From positions 1 through 64,000 of the forward strand of contig JAEUIH010000002.1 in assembly GCA_016795105.1 (NCBI GenBank): a DNA stretch of 64,000 bases, written 5' to 3'. A program made the translations under genes and the position numbers. The notes below the pieces were generated by a model that was given only the letters and a program-made list of their open reading frames with translations, was not told the origin of the DNA and ran no database searches. This stretch comes from Planctomyces sp. (GTDB taxonomy: Bacteria > Planctomycetota > Planctomycetia > Planctomycetales > Planctomycetaceae). Shown here in pieces: positions 17,224-26,572 of the stretch. How positions within the stretch are numbered: position 1 is the first letter of the stretch; each line of letters opens with the position of its first letter.

Positions 17224-18552
17224 TCAGAGCCACTTTGGTTCCCAGCCTCGACGATACGGCTTCGTCAGTAACTGAGTCGCCGTGGCGTGATTGGTGACTT
17301 CCATTTTCTCTGCATCCCAGTTCAGCGTCTGGCCCTTCAGTCGGATCGCAATCACGCCCAGAAGCACTGTTTCAGTTAAAGGGCCTGCATAGTCGAAATT
17401 GGATCCTGTGGTTCCGTCACCAAGACATGCATGAGCCCAGCCAGTGTAATGGTTGAGCTCTTCCTGAACGGGGCCTTCGTAAGGTTTTGCCTGAGCATTT
17501 TCAAACAGCTGAGGTTCTCCGACATGAGGAATCACGAGAGAACCTTTGTCGCCCACGAGCACAGATCCGGAGGCTGGCAGTTCGTAACCAGTTGCCAGCC
17601 CGAGCCCGTCAAGGGATGGTTTTCGGCCGTCTCCGTCATGCCAGGTGACTTTCACTGGACCATTCGTAAATTCCGTCGCAGGAAACTGCCATTCGACAGC
17701 TGACCAAAGGCTCCAGACTTCCCGATTCAGTTCCGGTGCATCTGCCCGGACAGATGTTGGGGCCGTCAGTTTGAGGGCGTTAAACACAGGATCAAGAATG
17801 TGGCAGCCGAAGTCTCCAAGCTGACCGCTGCTGAAGTCCTGCCATGCTCGCCAGTTGAACGGATGATAAATTGATTCTTTGAAGGGACGTTCCGGGGCAA
17901 CTCCAAGCCATTCATTCCATTTGACATGCGGAGGAATCGGATCTGACCCGGCAGGACGATCTCCGACAAGCATCCATCCCATTTTGCCACTCTGCCAGGA
18001 CCGAACTTCAGTCACCTTTCCGATGACACCATCGTGAACGATCTGAACTGCAGTCCGATAAAACGGATGAGACTGAATTTGATTGCCCATCTGTGTGACA
18101 AGATTGTACTTCTGAGCGGCCATTCGAAGCTGACGTGCTTCATGAACAGTGTGGGTCAGCGGCTTTTGACAGTAAACATGCTTACCAAGCTGCATTGCAG
18201 GCAATGCAATAGGGGCATGCATATGGTCCGGTGTCGATACGATCACCGCATCAAACGAACTCGCGTCATCCAGCAACCGTCGCCAGTCCTGGTAGTGCTT
18301 TGATTTAGGATATGCTTCCGCCGCCCACCCGAAATGGTCCTTCGACTGATCAATATTACAGATCGCGACAACTTCAACTCGATCACTTGCCGCAACCTGC
18401 TGCAGGTCATCCCGTCCCTTTCCGCCAGTACCAATCGATGCAACTCTGAGACGCGAATTCACGTTGTTGGCCAGAGCCATGCCTGGAATCGCTGCTGCGG
18501 CACTGGCGATCACTGCACTTTGAAGAAGACGACGTCGGCTCAGTCTTGTCAT
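17224..18552 (-). CDS. Gfo/Idh/MocA-family oxidoreductase with Tat signal
   Basis: 442 aa. The N-terminus RLSRRRLLQSAVIASAAAAIPG is a twin-arginine signal, so the folded enzyme with bound NAD(P) is likely exported. The Rossmann domain starts LRVASIGTGGKGRDDLQQ and continues with ICNIDQ, VIVSTPDHMHAPIALPAMQLGKHVYCQKPLTHTVHEAR. The CQKPL stretch holds the EKP-like catalytic Lys motif. The C-terminal domain includes HVKWNEWLGVAP and WRAWQDFSSGQLGDFGCHILDP, common in the very large planctomycete set of these enzymes. They act on sugars or cyclitols, but the substrate is not predictable. It forms a same-strand pair with the kinase gene upstream. Confidence 0.92.
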   Translation of the reverse strand: MTRLSRRRLLQSAVIASAAAAIPGMALANNVNSRLRVASIGTGGKGRDDLQQVAASDRVEVVAICNIDQSKDHFGWAAEAYPKSKHYQDWRRLLDDASSFDAVIVSTPDHMHAPIALPAMQLGKHVYCQKPLTHTVHEARQLRMAAQKYNLVTQMGNQIQSHPFYRTAVQIVHDGVIGKVTEVRSWQSGKMGWMLVGDRPAGSDPIPPHVKWNEWLGVAPERPFKESIYHPFNWRAWQDFSSGQLGDFGCHILDPVFNALKLTAPTSVRADAPELNREVWSLWSAVEWQFPATEFTNGPVKVTWHDGDGRKPSLDGLGLATGYELPASGSVLVGDKGSLVIPHVGEPQLFENAQAKPYEGPVQEELNHYTGWAHACLGDGTTGSNFDYAGPLTETVLLGVIAIRLKGQTLNWDAEKMEVTNHATATQLLTKPYRRGWEPKWL

Positions 18553-18698
18553 TGGTTGGCTCCTGGGTGGGAAAAGTAGAACAGGCGGGACTTGTGTGCA
18601 GAAACAATAACCGCATCCATTTCATCTGGCAAACCCGTGACCCGTCTGGCGTTGCTCGAAGGCTGGACTGGCGTTGCGAGTGCCGCACGATCAGGGAT

Positions 18699-20954
18699 TT
18701 AGCGGATTTCAGGTGCCTTATCGTGAATGCCGGATTTCGAAATGATGGTCTCTCCAAACGCCGGAGTTGAAAGCTGAGGCCTTGCTCGAGAATTCGACGC
18801 ACTGGATGACGACAGAATGCCGACGGTTCGAGTCGATCCGGGCTGATTGAATGATGAAGCGGACCAGCACTGAGATGCCTCTTCTGACGACCATGGAGAC
18901 ACTCGACTACACGACTCCAGGAGTCCAATGACCTCGGAAGCGCTTGCCGGTCGTTGATCCGGCGATTTTTGGAGGCACTTCATCAGGACAGCTTCAAGTT
19001 CTGCTGAGACGGGCTGTCCAAGTCGTTCTGATGGAGGCTCGACTGCTCCGGACAAATGCTTCTGAAGGATCTCGATGACTGTCTGCCCTGAGAAGACAGC
19101 GGTCCCGGTCAACAGGAAATAGCCAACGGCACCCACAGCATAGAGATCGGTGCGAAGGTCCACAGTATCCGGCTGATTGATGGCTTCGGGAGAAAGATAT
19201 AACGGTGTTCCAGTGAGTGCACCTTCCGTAGTGATCCCAGCCTGACGACTTTCATCAACGGCTTTGACAAGTCCGAAGTCGAGCAGTTTTGCAAAGTCGA
19301 AGAGACCGGCGCGGCACGTCAGGATGATGTTTGCCGGCTTCACATCACGATGAATAAGTCCAATCGCATGTGCTTCTGCCAGAGAGCCGCAAATCTGCTT
19401 CAGGATATGGATTACTCTGCCTTCCGGAAGTGCTCCGTCCCGACGAACCAGATCTTCGAGGTTCACACCATCGAGGTATTCCATAGCATAATAGAAAATG
19501 CCTTCCGGCGTTGTTCCATAGTCGAACACTGCAATGGTGTTTGGATGAGTGAGCTTCGCGGTGAGTCGGACTTCACGTTCGAATCGTGCGATCGTCTGTT
19601 CATTCGTCTTCTTAGGATCCAGAAACTTGACTGCTGTTGGGCGATGGAGCATTGCATGATGCCCTCGATACACAACGCCCATGCCGCCTTCTCCGAGTTT
19701 TTCATCAAGCGTATACTGGCCGAGGCGTTTTGCCTCCAGAGCCACGCGTTGAGCAATCTTCTGTTGTCGGTCGAGTACAAACATGAATCCCCAGATTGCC
19801 ATCGAAGCAGCACCCAGTAATGCAAACAGTGCCCAGAACACTTTCTTGAGCAGGCTGATCACACGAAACGCTTCTGAAGTCTCCTGTTCAGCAATCAGGC
19901 CAATTTCATACTCCGACAGCCACATCCATGCACCGATCACATCGGCTCCGCGAAAGTCCCGATACCCATCGACATTGTGTCCGGTCTGATGTTCTGCAAG
20001 CTGTTGAGCCGCGAGCGTCAACGGCTGCTCCGATCGAGGCAGCGCGGGGCGGAGTCCGACAGTCATATCAACGCCAGGATCTCTCAGGGAAACGTTGAGG
20101 GGCGACGATTCTCGTTCAGTCAGCATTCCGATCTGTCGGAGCTGCTGGTCTGAACGACTTTCCGAAACGAGTTGACTCAGCCTGTTCACTACATATACGT
20201 CTCCCGTTTCTCCCAGCCTCGCAACCGCCACAAGTTGCGTGAACTCAGCCCTCGGCGGGATTCGCATCGCGAGCACGGCAATCACTTTGCCGTCTTTTCC
20301 ACGAATCGGTGACCAGGTGAACATCGTCGGCAGGCCTGCCCGAAGCTGACCCAGGTCATCCGGAAGCAGAATCAAACTGATTCGAGGAGCGGAAACAGTA
20401 TTCTTGCCGTCGAACGCCATCTCCACATACTTCAGATCAATCTCCGGAACAGGAACACTCACAAGTTCATTCTTGTCAGACCCAATGATTCGCCTCTTCG
20501 AATCGACGAGGAGCCATCCGCTGTATCCGGCAACTTCGCCGAACGGATCAAGCTGTGTTCGAAGGGCCGACTGGTAAGGTGACTGCAGCAATGCAAGCTG
20601 ATCTGCTTCGGGAGTCGCCGCAAACGTGACCAGCCCTTCAGCGTTTTGAATGAGCTCGGTATCGACTGTAATGGATGCGGTCACCGTTTCCTGCCTTGAC
20701 ATCCATTGTTGCAGCGCGGCTGCGTCGGTTCGAAGCAGTGATTCAAGGCTGGCGGCTAATTCAGCCTTCAAAGCCCGTTCAACCGCACCAAGAACAAGTG
20801 ATCCCATCAGGCCCAGAACCACGGCCACAACAATGGGCCATGTCCACATGGCCCTCCGCAGCCACTTCCCCGTGGACAGTGCCTTCTTCACCAGGCCTCG
20901 AGCGGACATGTGAAATGAATCACGAATCTTCGAGGAACTACCGGAGGCTTGCAT
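18699..20954 (-). CDS. Receptor-like Ser/Thr protein kinase with extracytoplasmic cache-type domain
   Basis: 751 aa. A first membrane helix (about residues 38-58) and a second (about 372-395) enclose a roughly 310-residue extracytoplasmic domain with dCACHE-like features (GYSGWLLVDSKRRIIGSD, then FTWSPIRGKDGKVIAVLAMRIP and LGETGDVYVVNR). The cytoplasmic kinase (about 412-680) has GEGGMGVVYRG, the Lys in PTAVKFLD, HRDVKPANI, DFG in KLLDFGLVKA and GTPLYLSPEAI. A Ser-rich tail of about 70 residues follows. Unlike most bacterial receptor kinases, the sensor precedes the kinase, as in two-component receptors. It probably senses a small molecule outside the cell. Confidence 0.93.
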   Translation of the reverse strand: MQASGSSSKIRDSFHMSARGLVKKALSTGKWLRRAMWTWPIVVAVVLGLMGSLVLGAVERALKAELAASLESLLRTDAAALQQWMSRQETVTASITVDTELIQNAEGLVTFAATPEADQLALLQSPYQSALRTQLDPFGEVAGYSGWLLVDSKRRIIGSDKNELVSVPVPEIDLKYVEMAFDGKNTVSAPRISLILLPDDLGQLRAGLPTMFTWSPIRGKDGKVIAVLAMRIPPRAEFTQLVAVARLGETGDVYVVNRLSQLVSESRSDQQLRQIGMLTERESSPLNVSLRDPGVDMTVGLRPALPRSEQPLTLAAQQLAEHQTGHNVDGYRDFRGADVIGAWMWLSEYEIGLIAEQETSEAFRVISLLKKVFWALFALLGAASMAIWGFMFVLDRQQKIAQRVALEAKRLGQYTLDEKLGEGGMGVVYRGHHAMLHRPTAVKFLDPKKTNEQTIARFEREVRLTAKLTHPNTIAVFDYGTTPEGIFYYAMEYLDGVNLEDLVRRDGALPEGRVIHILKQICGSLAEAHAIGLIHRDVKPANIILTCRAGLFDFAKLLDFGLVKAVDESRQAGITTEGALTGTPLYLSPEAINQPDTVDLRTDLYAVGAVGYFLLTGTAVFSGQTVIEILQKHLSGAVEPPSERLGQPVSAELEAVLMKCLQKSPDQRPASASEVIGLLESCSRVSPWSSEEASQCWSASSFNQPGSTRTVGILSSSSASNSRARPQLSTPAFGETIISKSGIHDKAPEIR

Positions 20955-21015
20955 GCGTCATCCAGAATGATTTTTCATGAACAGTTCGCTTTGACTCGCG
21001 AACGGTATCAAAACG

Positions 21016-22188
21016 CTATTTTGAAAGAAGAGAAGTCACAAGACCAAGTACATCATCGTTTCGTCTGGCATTTTGTTCAAGCAGGTCCGTTCGGCCGGCT
21101 TCCACACAACATGTGCTGAACGAAAATCCGGAGGGGTCTTCAAGGCGGCTGAGGTGTTCGCCTCCAATTTCCAGCGCCTGTTCCAGTCGTCCAATTCGCT
21201 GTCCGAGATCGATCAGGACGAATGCAATCAACCGCTGATCGGGCGCGTCCGGTTCGTTCCGCAAACGATCGACAAAATAGGCGAACGCCTGATCGGTATC
21301 GTGTCCGGCAAGTGCATTCAGGAAATGGAGACTCGCTGTGTAGTAGTCATCAAACGGGACATCAGCCGGATACCGAAGCTGAGAACTCAGGTTGCCCCCA
21401 TACACTGCCAGTTCCCGTGCCAGTTCAAGTTCGGAGTCTCCGTGTCGCAGGTGTCGAGCAAACCCGACAGTGGCATGCAGGTGTGACACATCGATGTGGT
21501 AGTTGCCGCCTTCGAACACAGACACACCTCCCAACAACATAGCAGCAATTGATGTTCCATCGGGAACTGAACCACCGCGTGCTGTGACATCTCGAGCCAG
21601 TGAATACTGCAGGTCGGTGTAGAGGTGTTTCACCATAATCGCAGCAGCGCGGCGACGTTCGTCCTGCGTCATCTGTGGCATGAGTTGGCTCATGGCTGTG
21701 ATTGTGTTGCAGGTACCATGGGTCTTGAGCAGGAATTCCAGACCACGAACAACATGAGCGCCTTCGTACAATGCGAGGTTCAGGATTTCGTCAAATGCAG
21801 TATCTGGCTCAGCAGGAATCTGGACGGCTTCAATTGCACGACGAACCGGCTCAGGTTCTCCAATTGTCCGAAAGTAGGCCCATGCGTCAGCGAGCCGACC
21901 GTCATCCAGAAAATGCTGACCAACTTTGCGAGCTGCTGCCATGTACGCAGATCGAAACGCCTGCTCGGCATCCGCCGGAACATCTGCCAGCGATGTAGGC
22001 TTTGTGACCGGCAGATGCAGACCCACTCTGACTCGAATCAGCAGGGCATCAAAAAGACGGTGGTAGTCTTTCTGGATCAGCAACGTTGATTCCAGCGCGT
22101 CCAGAACATCTGATGCGGAAAGATCTCCGGAAACAGAATCATAACCACGATCCCGGAGTGACTTTTCGAAAACTTCAATTGTCGACAT
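21016..22188 (-). CDS. Conserved alpha-helical hypothetical protein
   Basis: 390 aa from MSTIEVFEKSLRDRGYDSV. A longer frame to 22290 overlaps the PSP1 gene and was not used. No signal peptide or membrane segment is seen. The sequence is mostly amphipathic helix with patterns suggestive of TPR-like repeats (DGRLADAWAYFRTIGEPEPVRRAIEA and near the end IGRLEQALEIGGEHLSRLED). A His-containing stretch GGNYHIDVSHLHATVGFARHL may bind metal. I do not recognise a named family. It follows the PSP1 gene closely on the same strand and is probably co-transcribed with it. Confidence 0.7.
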   Translation of the reverse strand: MSTIEVFEKSLRDRGYDSVSGDLSASDVLDALESTLLIQKDYHRLFDALLIRVRVGLHLPVTKPTSLADVPADAEQAFRSAYMAAARKVGQHFLDDGRLADAWAYFRTIGEPEPVRRAIEAVQIPAEPDTAFDEILNLALYEGAHVVRGLEFLLKTHGTCNTITAMSQLMPQMTQDERRRAAAIMVKHLYTDLQYSLARDVTARGGSVPDGTSIAAMLLGGVSVFEGGNYHIDVSHLHATVGFARHLRHGDSELELARELAVYGGNLSSQLRYPADVPFDDYYTASLHFLNALAGHDTDQAFAYFVDRLRNEPDAPDQRLIAFVLIDLGQRIGRLEQALEIGGEHLSRLEDPSGFSFSTCCVEAGRTDLLEQNARRNDDVLGLVTSLLSK

Positions 22189-22232
22189 CACAAACCAATC
22201 TATGAGCAGTAATCCACAGAACGAGTGGAGAA

Positions 22233-22889
22233 TCAATGATGATGATGGTTGCCACCTTCGGTTGAACATCCACAGGAACCGGTTCCGCAACCGCCTCCGG
22301 TCTTCCCTGTCACAACCCCTTCGGCGCTGACAGGCTGGACATGTACGATTCCAAATCCCCCAGCGGCCGCGAGCAGAGCCATTCGAGTTGTTTCTGCTCC
22401 TCGGTCATTCAGCACATAGAAGATTCGCTGGCGATCGAGGGTCCACTCGAGATCAATCAGCTCCAGCTGGAGTTTCCATGTCCCGACTCTCTGGATCCAT
22501 GCGGAAAACTCACCGGCCGCTTCCCGTTGAACCTGAGTTGCATCGGCTTCATCGGAAGCAGTGGCGAGACGCACAGCTTCACCGGTCCATTCTTCGTTCT
22601 CGGGAATTCGAACATTTTGGAGTACCGTGGCAATTTCAAGGCCGCGGTCGGTACGCACCACGATCCGGTCACCACGAGACCAGGCAGGGTGCTCTGAAAC
22701 AAATCGGGCCACTTGTGGAACGGCACCGTATCGAGCCAAAACACAACTTTGCCATACCGGCTGAACAACCTCGCTGACCTGAGTCGACTGACTCTGTGAC
22801 GTCAGACCGGAAGCCGACGATGAATCTGAGAACGTCTCGCGAATCAATGGAGCACTCCGGATGTTTAGGGAAGGCGGGTTCGTAAGCAC
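22233..22889 (-). CDS. PSP1-domain protein with Cys/His-rich C-terminal tail
   Basis: 218 aa from a GTG start. No in-frame ATG precedes the conserved part. The region VLARYGAVPQVARFVSE through FYVLNDRGAETTRMALLAAAGGFG corresponds to the PSP1 C-terminal domain (as in B. subtilis YaaT/RicT), although the domain is shorter and more divergent than in RicT. The first about 45 residues are low-complexity Ser/Gln. The tail GGGCGTGSCGCSTEGGNHHHH contains three Cys and four consecutive His, a likely metal site. The gene below it on the strand starts 44 bp later. Confidence 0.7.
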   Translation of the reverse strand: MLTNPPSLNIRSAPLIRETFSDSSSASGLTSQSQSTQVSEVVQPVWQSCVLARYGAVPQVARFVSEHPAWSRGDRIVVRTDRGLEIATVLQNVRIPENEEWTGEAVRLATASDEADATQVQREAAGEFSAWIQRVGTWKLQLELIDLEWTLDRQRIFYVLNDRGAETTRMALLAAAGGFGIVHVQPVSAEGVVTGKTGGGCGTGSCGCSTEGGNHHHH

Positions 22890-22944
22890 ATCAAATTCAC
22901 GCCTTACGTTTGAACCACGCTGAACTTAAAGGAGCCGCAGTCTA

Positions 22945-23544
22945 CTATTGATAGATGACAACGAGAAACACGACCGCTTCACTACGCGAGGAATTTGCAA
23001 TTTCGTGCGGAACGTCGGCTCTGTAGCTTGCTGAATCGCCCCGATTCAGTTCCGTTGTCTCATCTGCGGAGGTGACTCGAACCCTGCCCTTCTGGACCGT
23101 CAGGAACTCTCGAGTCTTCTCAAAATGCGCGGCGGATCGAAGAACACCCCCCGGGTTCAACAGAAGTTCATAAAACTCGACGTCTTTCTCCAGATGCAGC
23201 GGCGAAAGTGTCCGGATGGAGCAATTCTCATCGGACCGAAAAATGTGAGTACGATCCTCCGCACGAATGATCTCAATATTGTGTACCGGAGCGGCTTGTT
23301 CAACCAGGTCGGCCACTGACATTCCCAGAGCAGTGGCGATCTTGACGGTCACTGCCAGTGTTGGATTGGCCTGTTCGCGTTCAATTTGGCTCAGCATCGA
23401 ACGGCTGACACCGGATGCCTGCGAAAGCGTATCCAGTGACCATCCTCGCTGCCGTCTGAGATCGTGAATTCTGCGACAAACGTGCCGACTGACATCTTCT
23501 GCTGATGCACCGGCAGCCAGTTCGGATTCCGGACGCTTCTTCAT
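22945..23544 (-). CDS. XRE-family transcriptional regulator with C-terminal cupin domain
   Basis: 199 aa. The N-terminal helix-turn-helix (about residues 22-78) reads RIHDLRRQRGWSLDTLSQASGVSRSMLSQIEREQANPTLAVTVKIATALG, the classic XRE pattern. After a linker, a cupin_2 beta-barrel (about 120-195) contains GGVLRSAAHFEKTREFLTVQKGRVRV and DSASYRADVPHEI. Such HTH-cupin proteins sense small metabolites and often control the adjacent catabolic operon. The gene is divergent from tdh-kbl, with a 136-bp shared regulatory region carrying palindromes, so control of threonine degradation is the simplest reading. Confidence 0.9.
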   Translation of the reverse strand: MKKRPESELAAGASAEDVSRHVCRRIHDLRRQRGWSLDTLSQASGVSRSMLSQIEREQANPTLAVTVKIATALGMSVADLVEQAAPVHNIEIIRAEDRTHIFRSDENCSIRTLSPLHLEKDVEFYELLLNPGGVLRSAAHFEKTREFLTVQKGRVRVTSADETTELNRGDSASYRADVPHEIANSSRSEAVVFLVVIYQ

Positions 23545-23569
23545 AGGGATTCTGGCCTGAAAATAAATT

Positions 23570-23642
23570 CCACTATACTGGATATCATGTCTTGCAAACC
23601 GTACGTCGATATTCTACTATATCGAACAGAGTTTCCAGTATA
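23570..23642. promoter_or_regulatory. Candidate operator region between the XRE-cupin regulator and tdh
   Basis: Three symmetric sites are seen. CCACTATACTGG at 23570-23581 has dyad symmetry CCA-N-TATA-N-TGG and overlaps a -10-like TATACT. TCGATAT, six bases, ATATCGA at 23606-23625 is a perfect 7-bp inverted repeat. TCCAGTATA at 23634-23642 is the inverted copy of TATACTGGA at 23574-23582, exactly 60 bp away. This arrangement could bind the divergently encoded regulator and affect both promoters. Confidence 0.5.
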
Positions 23643-23680
23643 CGCAAATCAGGCAATCATTCCAGCGGAAGTGAACCAAG

Positions 23681-24718
23681 ATGAAGGCGCTCGTAAAACG
23701 GCATGCGGAAAAGGGATTGTGGCTGGAGGACGTTCCGGAGCCCAAAGTGGGGCTGAACGATGTCCTGATTAAAGTCGATCGCACTGGAATCTGCGGGACA
23801 GACGTCCACATTTATGAGTGGGACGCGTGGGCTCGAAAGACAATTCCGGTCCCAATGGTCGTGGGGCACGAATTTGTGGGTGAGGTCGTGGAGGTCGGTG
23901 CCAATGTGTCCGACTTTCATCCGGGAGAAATTGTCAGTGGTGAAGGGCATGTTGTGTGCGGAAGGTGCCGCAACTGCCTGGCTGGTCGTCGCCATCTGTG
24001 CGCACATACACAGGGGATTGGTGTCAATCGTCCTGGTGCATTTGCGGAGTACATATCACTTCCGATGACCAATGTCTGGCATCATGCGGACGATATCAAC
24101 CGGGACATTGCATCGATTTTTGATCCGTTTGGGAATGCGGTTCACACGGCTCTGGCGTTTCCTGTGCTGGGTGAAGACGTTCTCATCACCGGGGCCGGTC
24201 CAATCGGACTCATGGCTACAGCGATTGCCCGCCACGCTGGTGCACGATTTGTGGTAGTCACGGACGTCAATCCGTGGCGACTGGATCTCGCCCGAAAGAT
24301 GGGAGCAACTCGAGCAGTGGATGTTCGTAAGGAGAGTCTTGCCGATGTCCAGAAAGAGCTGGGGATGGTCGAAGGATTTGATGTTGGCATGGAAATGTCT
24401 GGCAATCCATCAGCGTTCCGGGACATGCTGAAGAACATGTGCCACGGGGGCAAAATTGCAATGTTGGGGATTCCATCAGAAGAAATTGCCATCGACTGGA
24501 ATCTGGTTGTTTTCAACATGCTGACAATTCATGGGATCTACGGTCGAGAAATGTATGAAACGTGGTACAAAATGACGGTCATGCTTCAGAGTGGTCTTGA
24601 TATCAGCCCCGTCATTACACACCGACTCCACTTCACGGAGTTTGAAGACGGGTTTGCGGCAATGCGATCAGGCCAGTCGGGCAAAGTGATTCTTAACTGG
24701 AAGACAGGAACACCCTGA
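23681..24718 (+). CDS. tdh: L-threonine 3-dehydrogenase
   Basis: 345 aa, zinc-dependent medium-chain dehydrogenase. Tdh oxidises L-threonine with NAD to 2-amino-3-ketobutyrate. Family marks: catalytic zinc Cys in [23 protein letters not shown], structural-zinc cysteines in [46 protein letters not shown], the Rossmann [18 protein letters not shown] and EMSGNPSAF. The assignment is certain because its stop (TGA) overlaps the ATG of kbl, the next enzyme of the pathway, by one base. The upstream palindromic region and divergent XRE-cupin gene suggest substrate-responsive control. Confidence 0.97.
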   Translation: MKALVKRHAEKGLWLEDVPEPKVGLNDVLIKVDRTGICGTDVHIYEWDAWARKTIPVPMVVGHEFVGEVVEVGANVSDFHPGEIVSGEGHVVCGRCRNCLAGRRHLCAHTQGIGVNRPGAFAEYISLPMTNVWHHADDINRDIASIFDPFGNAVHTALAFPVLGEDVLITGAGPIGLMATAIARHAGARFVVVTDVNPWRLDLARKMGATRAVDVRKESLADVQKELGMVEGFDVGMEMSGNPSAFRDMLKNMCHGGKIAMLGIPSEEIAIDWNLVVFNMLTIHGIYGREMYETWYKMTVMLQSGLDISPVITHRLHFTEFEDGFAAMRSGQSGKVILNWKTGTP

Positions 24719-25902
24719 TGTCATCATTTCTGGAACGAATTGAAACTGAGTTGAACTCGATTCGTGAACAGGGACTCTTTAAGTCCGAGCGTACGATCGA
24801 TTCACCGCAGAACGCGGACATTCGGCTGCAGGATCAGAAGGAGGTTCTGAACCTGTGCGCTAACAACTACCTCGGTCTGGCCGACCATCCGGAGATTCTT
24901 AAGGCAGCTCATGATGGCCTTGATCGCTGGGGCTACGGTATGGCATCCGTTCGCTTTATCTGTGGGACTCAAACCGTCCACAGGCAACTCGAACAGAAGC
25001 TCAGCACGTTCCTTGGCACAGAGGACACCATTCTTTATAGCTCCTGTTTCGACGCCAATGGTGGGTTGTTTGAAACGCTGCTGGGAGAGCAGGATGCGAT
25101 TATTTCTGATCAGTTGAATCATGCCAGCATTATCGACGGCGTTCGTTTGTGTAAGGCTCAGCGATTCCGTTATCGCAACAATGACATGGCAGATCTTGAG
25201 ACACAGCTGAAAGCAGCATCCGCCTGTCGACATCGGCTGATCGCTACTGACGGCGTGTTCTCCATGGATGGATATCTGGCGAAACTTCCGGAGATTTGTG
25301 AACTGGCTGATCGCTATGACGCTCAGGTCATGGTTGATGATTCCCATGCAGTGGGCTTCATGGGTCCGAACGGCAGGGGGACTCACGAACACTTCGACGT
25401 GATGGACCGAGTTGACATCATTACCGGCACACTTGGCAAAGCGCTTGGCGGAGCCAGTGGAGGATATACGAGTGGCCGCAAGCCGGTGATTGATCTGCTG
25501 CGCCAACGATCTCGGCCGTACCTGTTTTCGAACACGCTTGCTCCGCCAATCGCTGCGGCATCACTTCGAACGCTGGAACTGATTTCCGAGTCGGATCAGC
25601 TTCGCAGGCAGCTGCATGAGAACACTGCGTGGTTTCGGGAAGCGATGTCACAGACAGGCTATCGAATCCTGCCAGGTGTTCATCCGATTGTGCCGGTCAT
25701 GCTTGGAGACGCAGCATTGGCGACCCAACTCTCCACAGCGTTGCTTGCTCGGGGATTGTATGTCGTCGGGTTCTCATTCCCTGTCGTACCCCGAGGAGAG
25801 GCACGAATTCGCACCCAGATGTCAGCCGCCCATTCGCGAAGTCACCTCGAACATGCCGTTGACGCATTTCGCACCGCCGGCAGGGAACTCGGAATTGTCT
25901 GA
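24718..25902 (+). CDS. kbl: Glycine C-acetyltransferase (2-amino-3-ketobutyrate CoA ligase)
   Basis: 394 aa PLP enzyme of the alpha-oxoamine synthase family. It splits 2-amino-3-ketobutyrate with CoA into glycine and acetyl-CoA, so tdh-kbl together turn threonine into glycine plus acetyl-CoA. Visible marks are [75 protein letters not shown] and the PLP Lys in [15 protein letters not shown]. The strict CANNYLGL and SVRFICGTQ blocks are those of Kbl and not of 8-amino-7-oxononanoate synthase, and the coupled tdh confirms this. Confidence 0.97.
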   Translation: MSSFLERIETELNSIREQGLFKSERTIDSPQNADIRLQDQKEVLNLCANNYLGLADHPEILKAAHDGLDRWGYGMASVRFICGTQTVHRQLEQKLSTFLGTEDTILYSSCFDANGGLFETLLGEQDAIISDQLNHASIIDGVRLCKAQRFRYRNNDMADLETQLKAASACRHRLIATDGVFSMDGYLAKLPEICELADRYDAQVMVDDSHAVGFMGPNGRGTHEHFDVMDRVDIITGTLGKALGGASGGYTSGRKPVIDLLRQRSRPYLFSNTLAPPIAAASLRTLELISESDQLRRQLHENTAWFREAMSQTGYRILPGVHPIVPVMLGDAALATQLSTALLARGLYVVGFSFPVVPRGEARIRTQMSAAHSRSHLEHAVDAFRTAGRELGIV

Positions 25903-26032
25903 TTTTTCGTCGGGGGCACTCAAATCCGGCCAAATTCGGAAAAATCAGGCCCGAACAGTCAGGGATTTCCGTTCAACAGCCTGTTAGAAGTCCTGTGGCG
26001 AACCGTCTTAAGATCAGCTGTAAAGGCTGGTT

Positions 26033-26572
26033 ATGCAGAAACAAACTGCCGATTCGGGTGAAGAACTCGGTCGGAAATCCTTTATCGAAGAATTCTACCG
26101 TGAGCACTCTCGGGAGCTGTGGGCGCTGTTCTATGCGCAGTGCAGTGATCCCGACAGAGCGTATGATGCGGTTCAGGAATCATTCCTGAAGTTCTTTGAT
26201 CACAAGGGAGAACCGATCCGGGATCCGAGGGCATGGTTGCTGCGGGTCGGCCAGAACTGGTTGCGGGATGTTGCTCGCAAGAAGGTGAATTCCAGTCGAC
26301 AATTAGTGTCGATGGACGAATTTGCCGGCCAGCCTGATTCAGCGGGTTCAATGCTGGAGAAATTTGAGCAGCAAACTCAGATTCGAAGTGCATTGAAGGA
26401 AATGAACGAAGACGACCGGAAGGTGTTGGTGATGAAGTACGCACTCGACTGGTCAACAGCAAAAATTGCGGCTGCAATGGATTCCAATGCAGCAGCAGTG
26501 GATATGAGACTGTCACGAGCAAGACGCCGTCTGGCAGAAATCCTGGTTGAGCGAGGCTTCAAAAATGAATAG
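26033..26572 (+). CDS. ECF-type RNA polymerase sigma factor
   Basis: 179 aa. Region 2 is visible at about 20-90 (FYREHSRELWALFYAQCSDPDRAYDAVQESFLKFF, then PRAWLLRVGQNWLRDVARKK). Region 4 lies at about 115-172 (LKEMNEDDRKVLVMKYALDWSTAKIAAAMDSNAAAVDMRLSRARRRLAEIL). The linker between them is short, as in sigma factors of the extracytoplasmic-function group. The following small membrane-protein gene overlaps it by 8 nt, which is the usual place for an anti-sigma factor. The gene is 130 bp downstream of kbl, with no clear terminator seen, so it may have its own promoter. Confidence 0.93.
   Translation: MQKQTADSGEELGRKSFIEEFYREHSRELWALFYAQCSDPDRAYDAVQESFLKFFDHKGEPIRDPRAWLLRVGQNWLRDVARKKVNSSRQLVSMDEFAGQPDSAGSMLEKFEQQTQIRSALKEMNEDDRKVLVMKYALDWSTAKIAAAMDSNAAAVDMRLSRARRRLAEILVERGFKNE

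Noticed and set aside
24802-25506. 234-codon open frame antisense to kbl
   Set aside because: Shadow frame; kbl is unambiguous.
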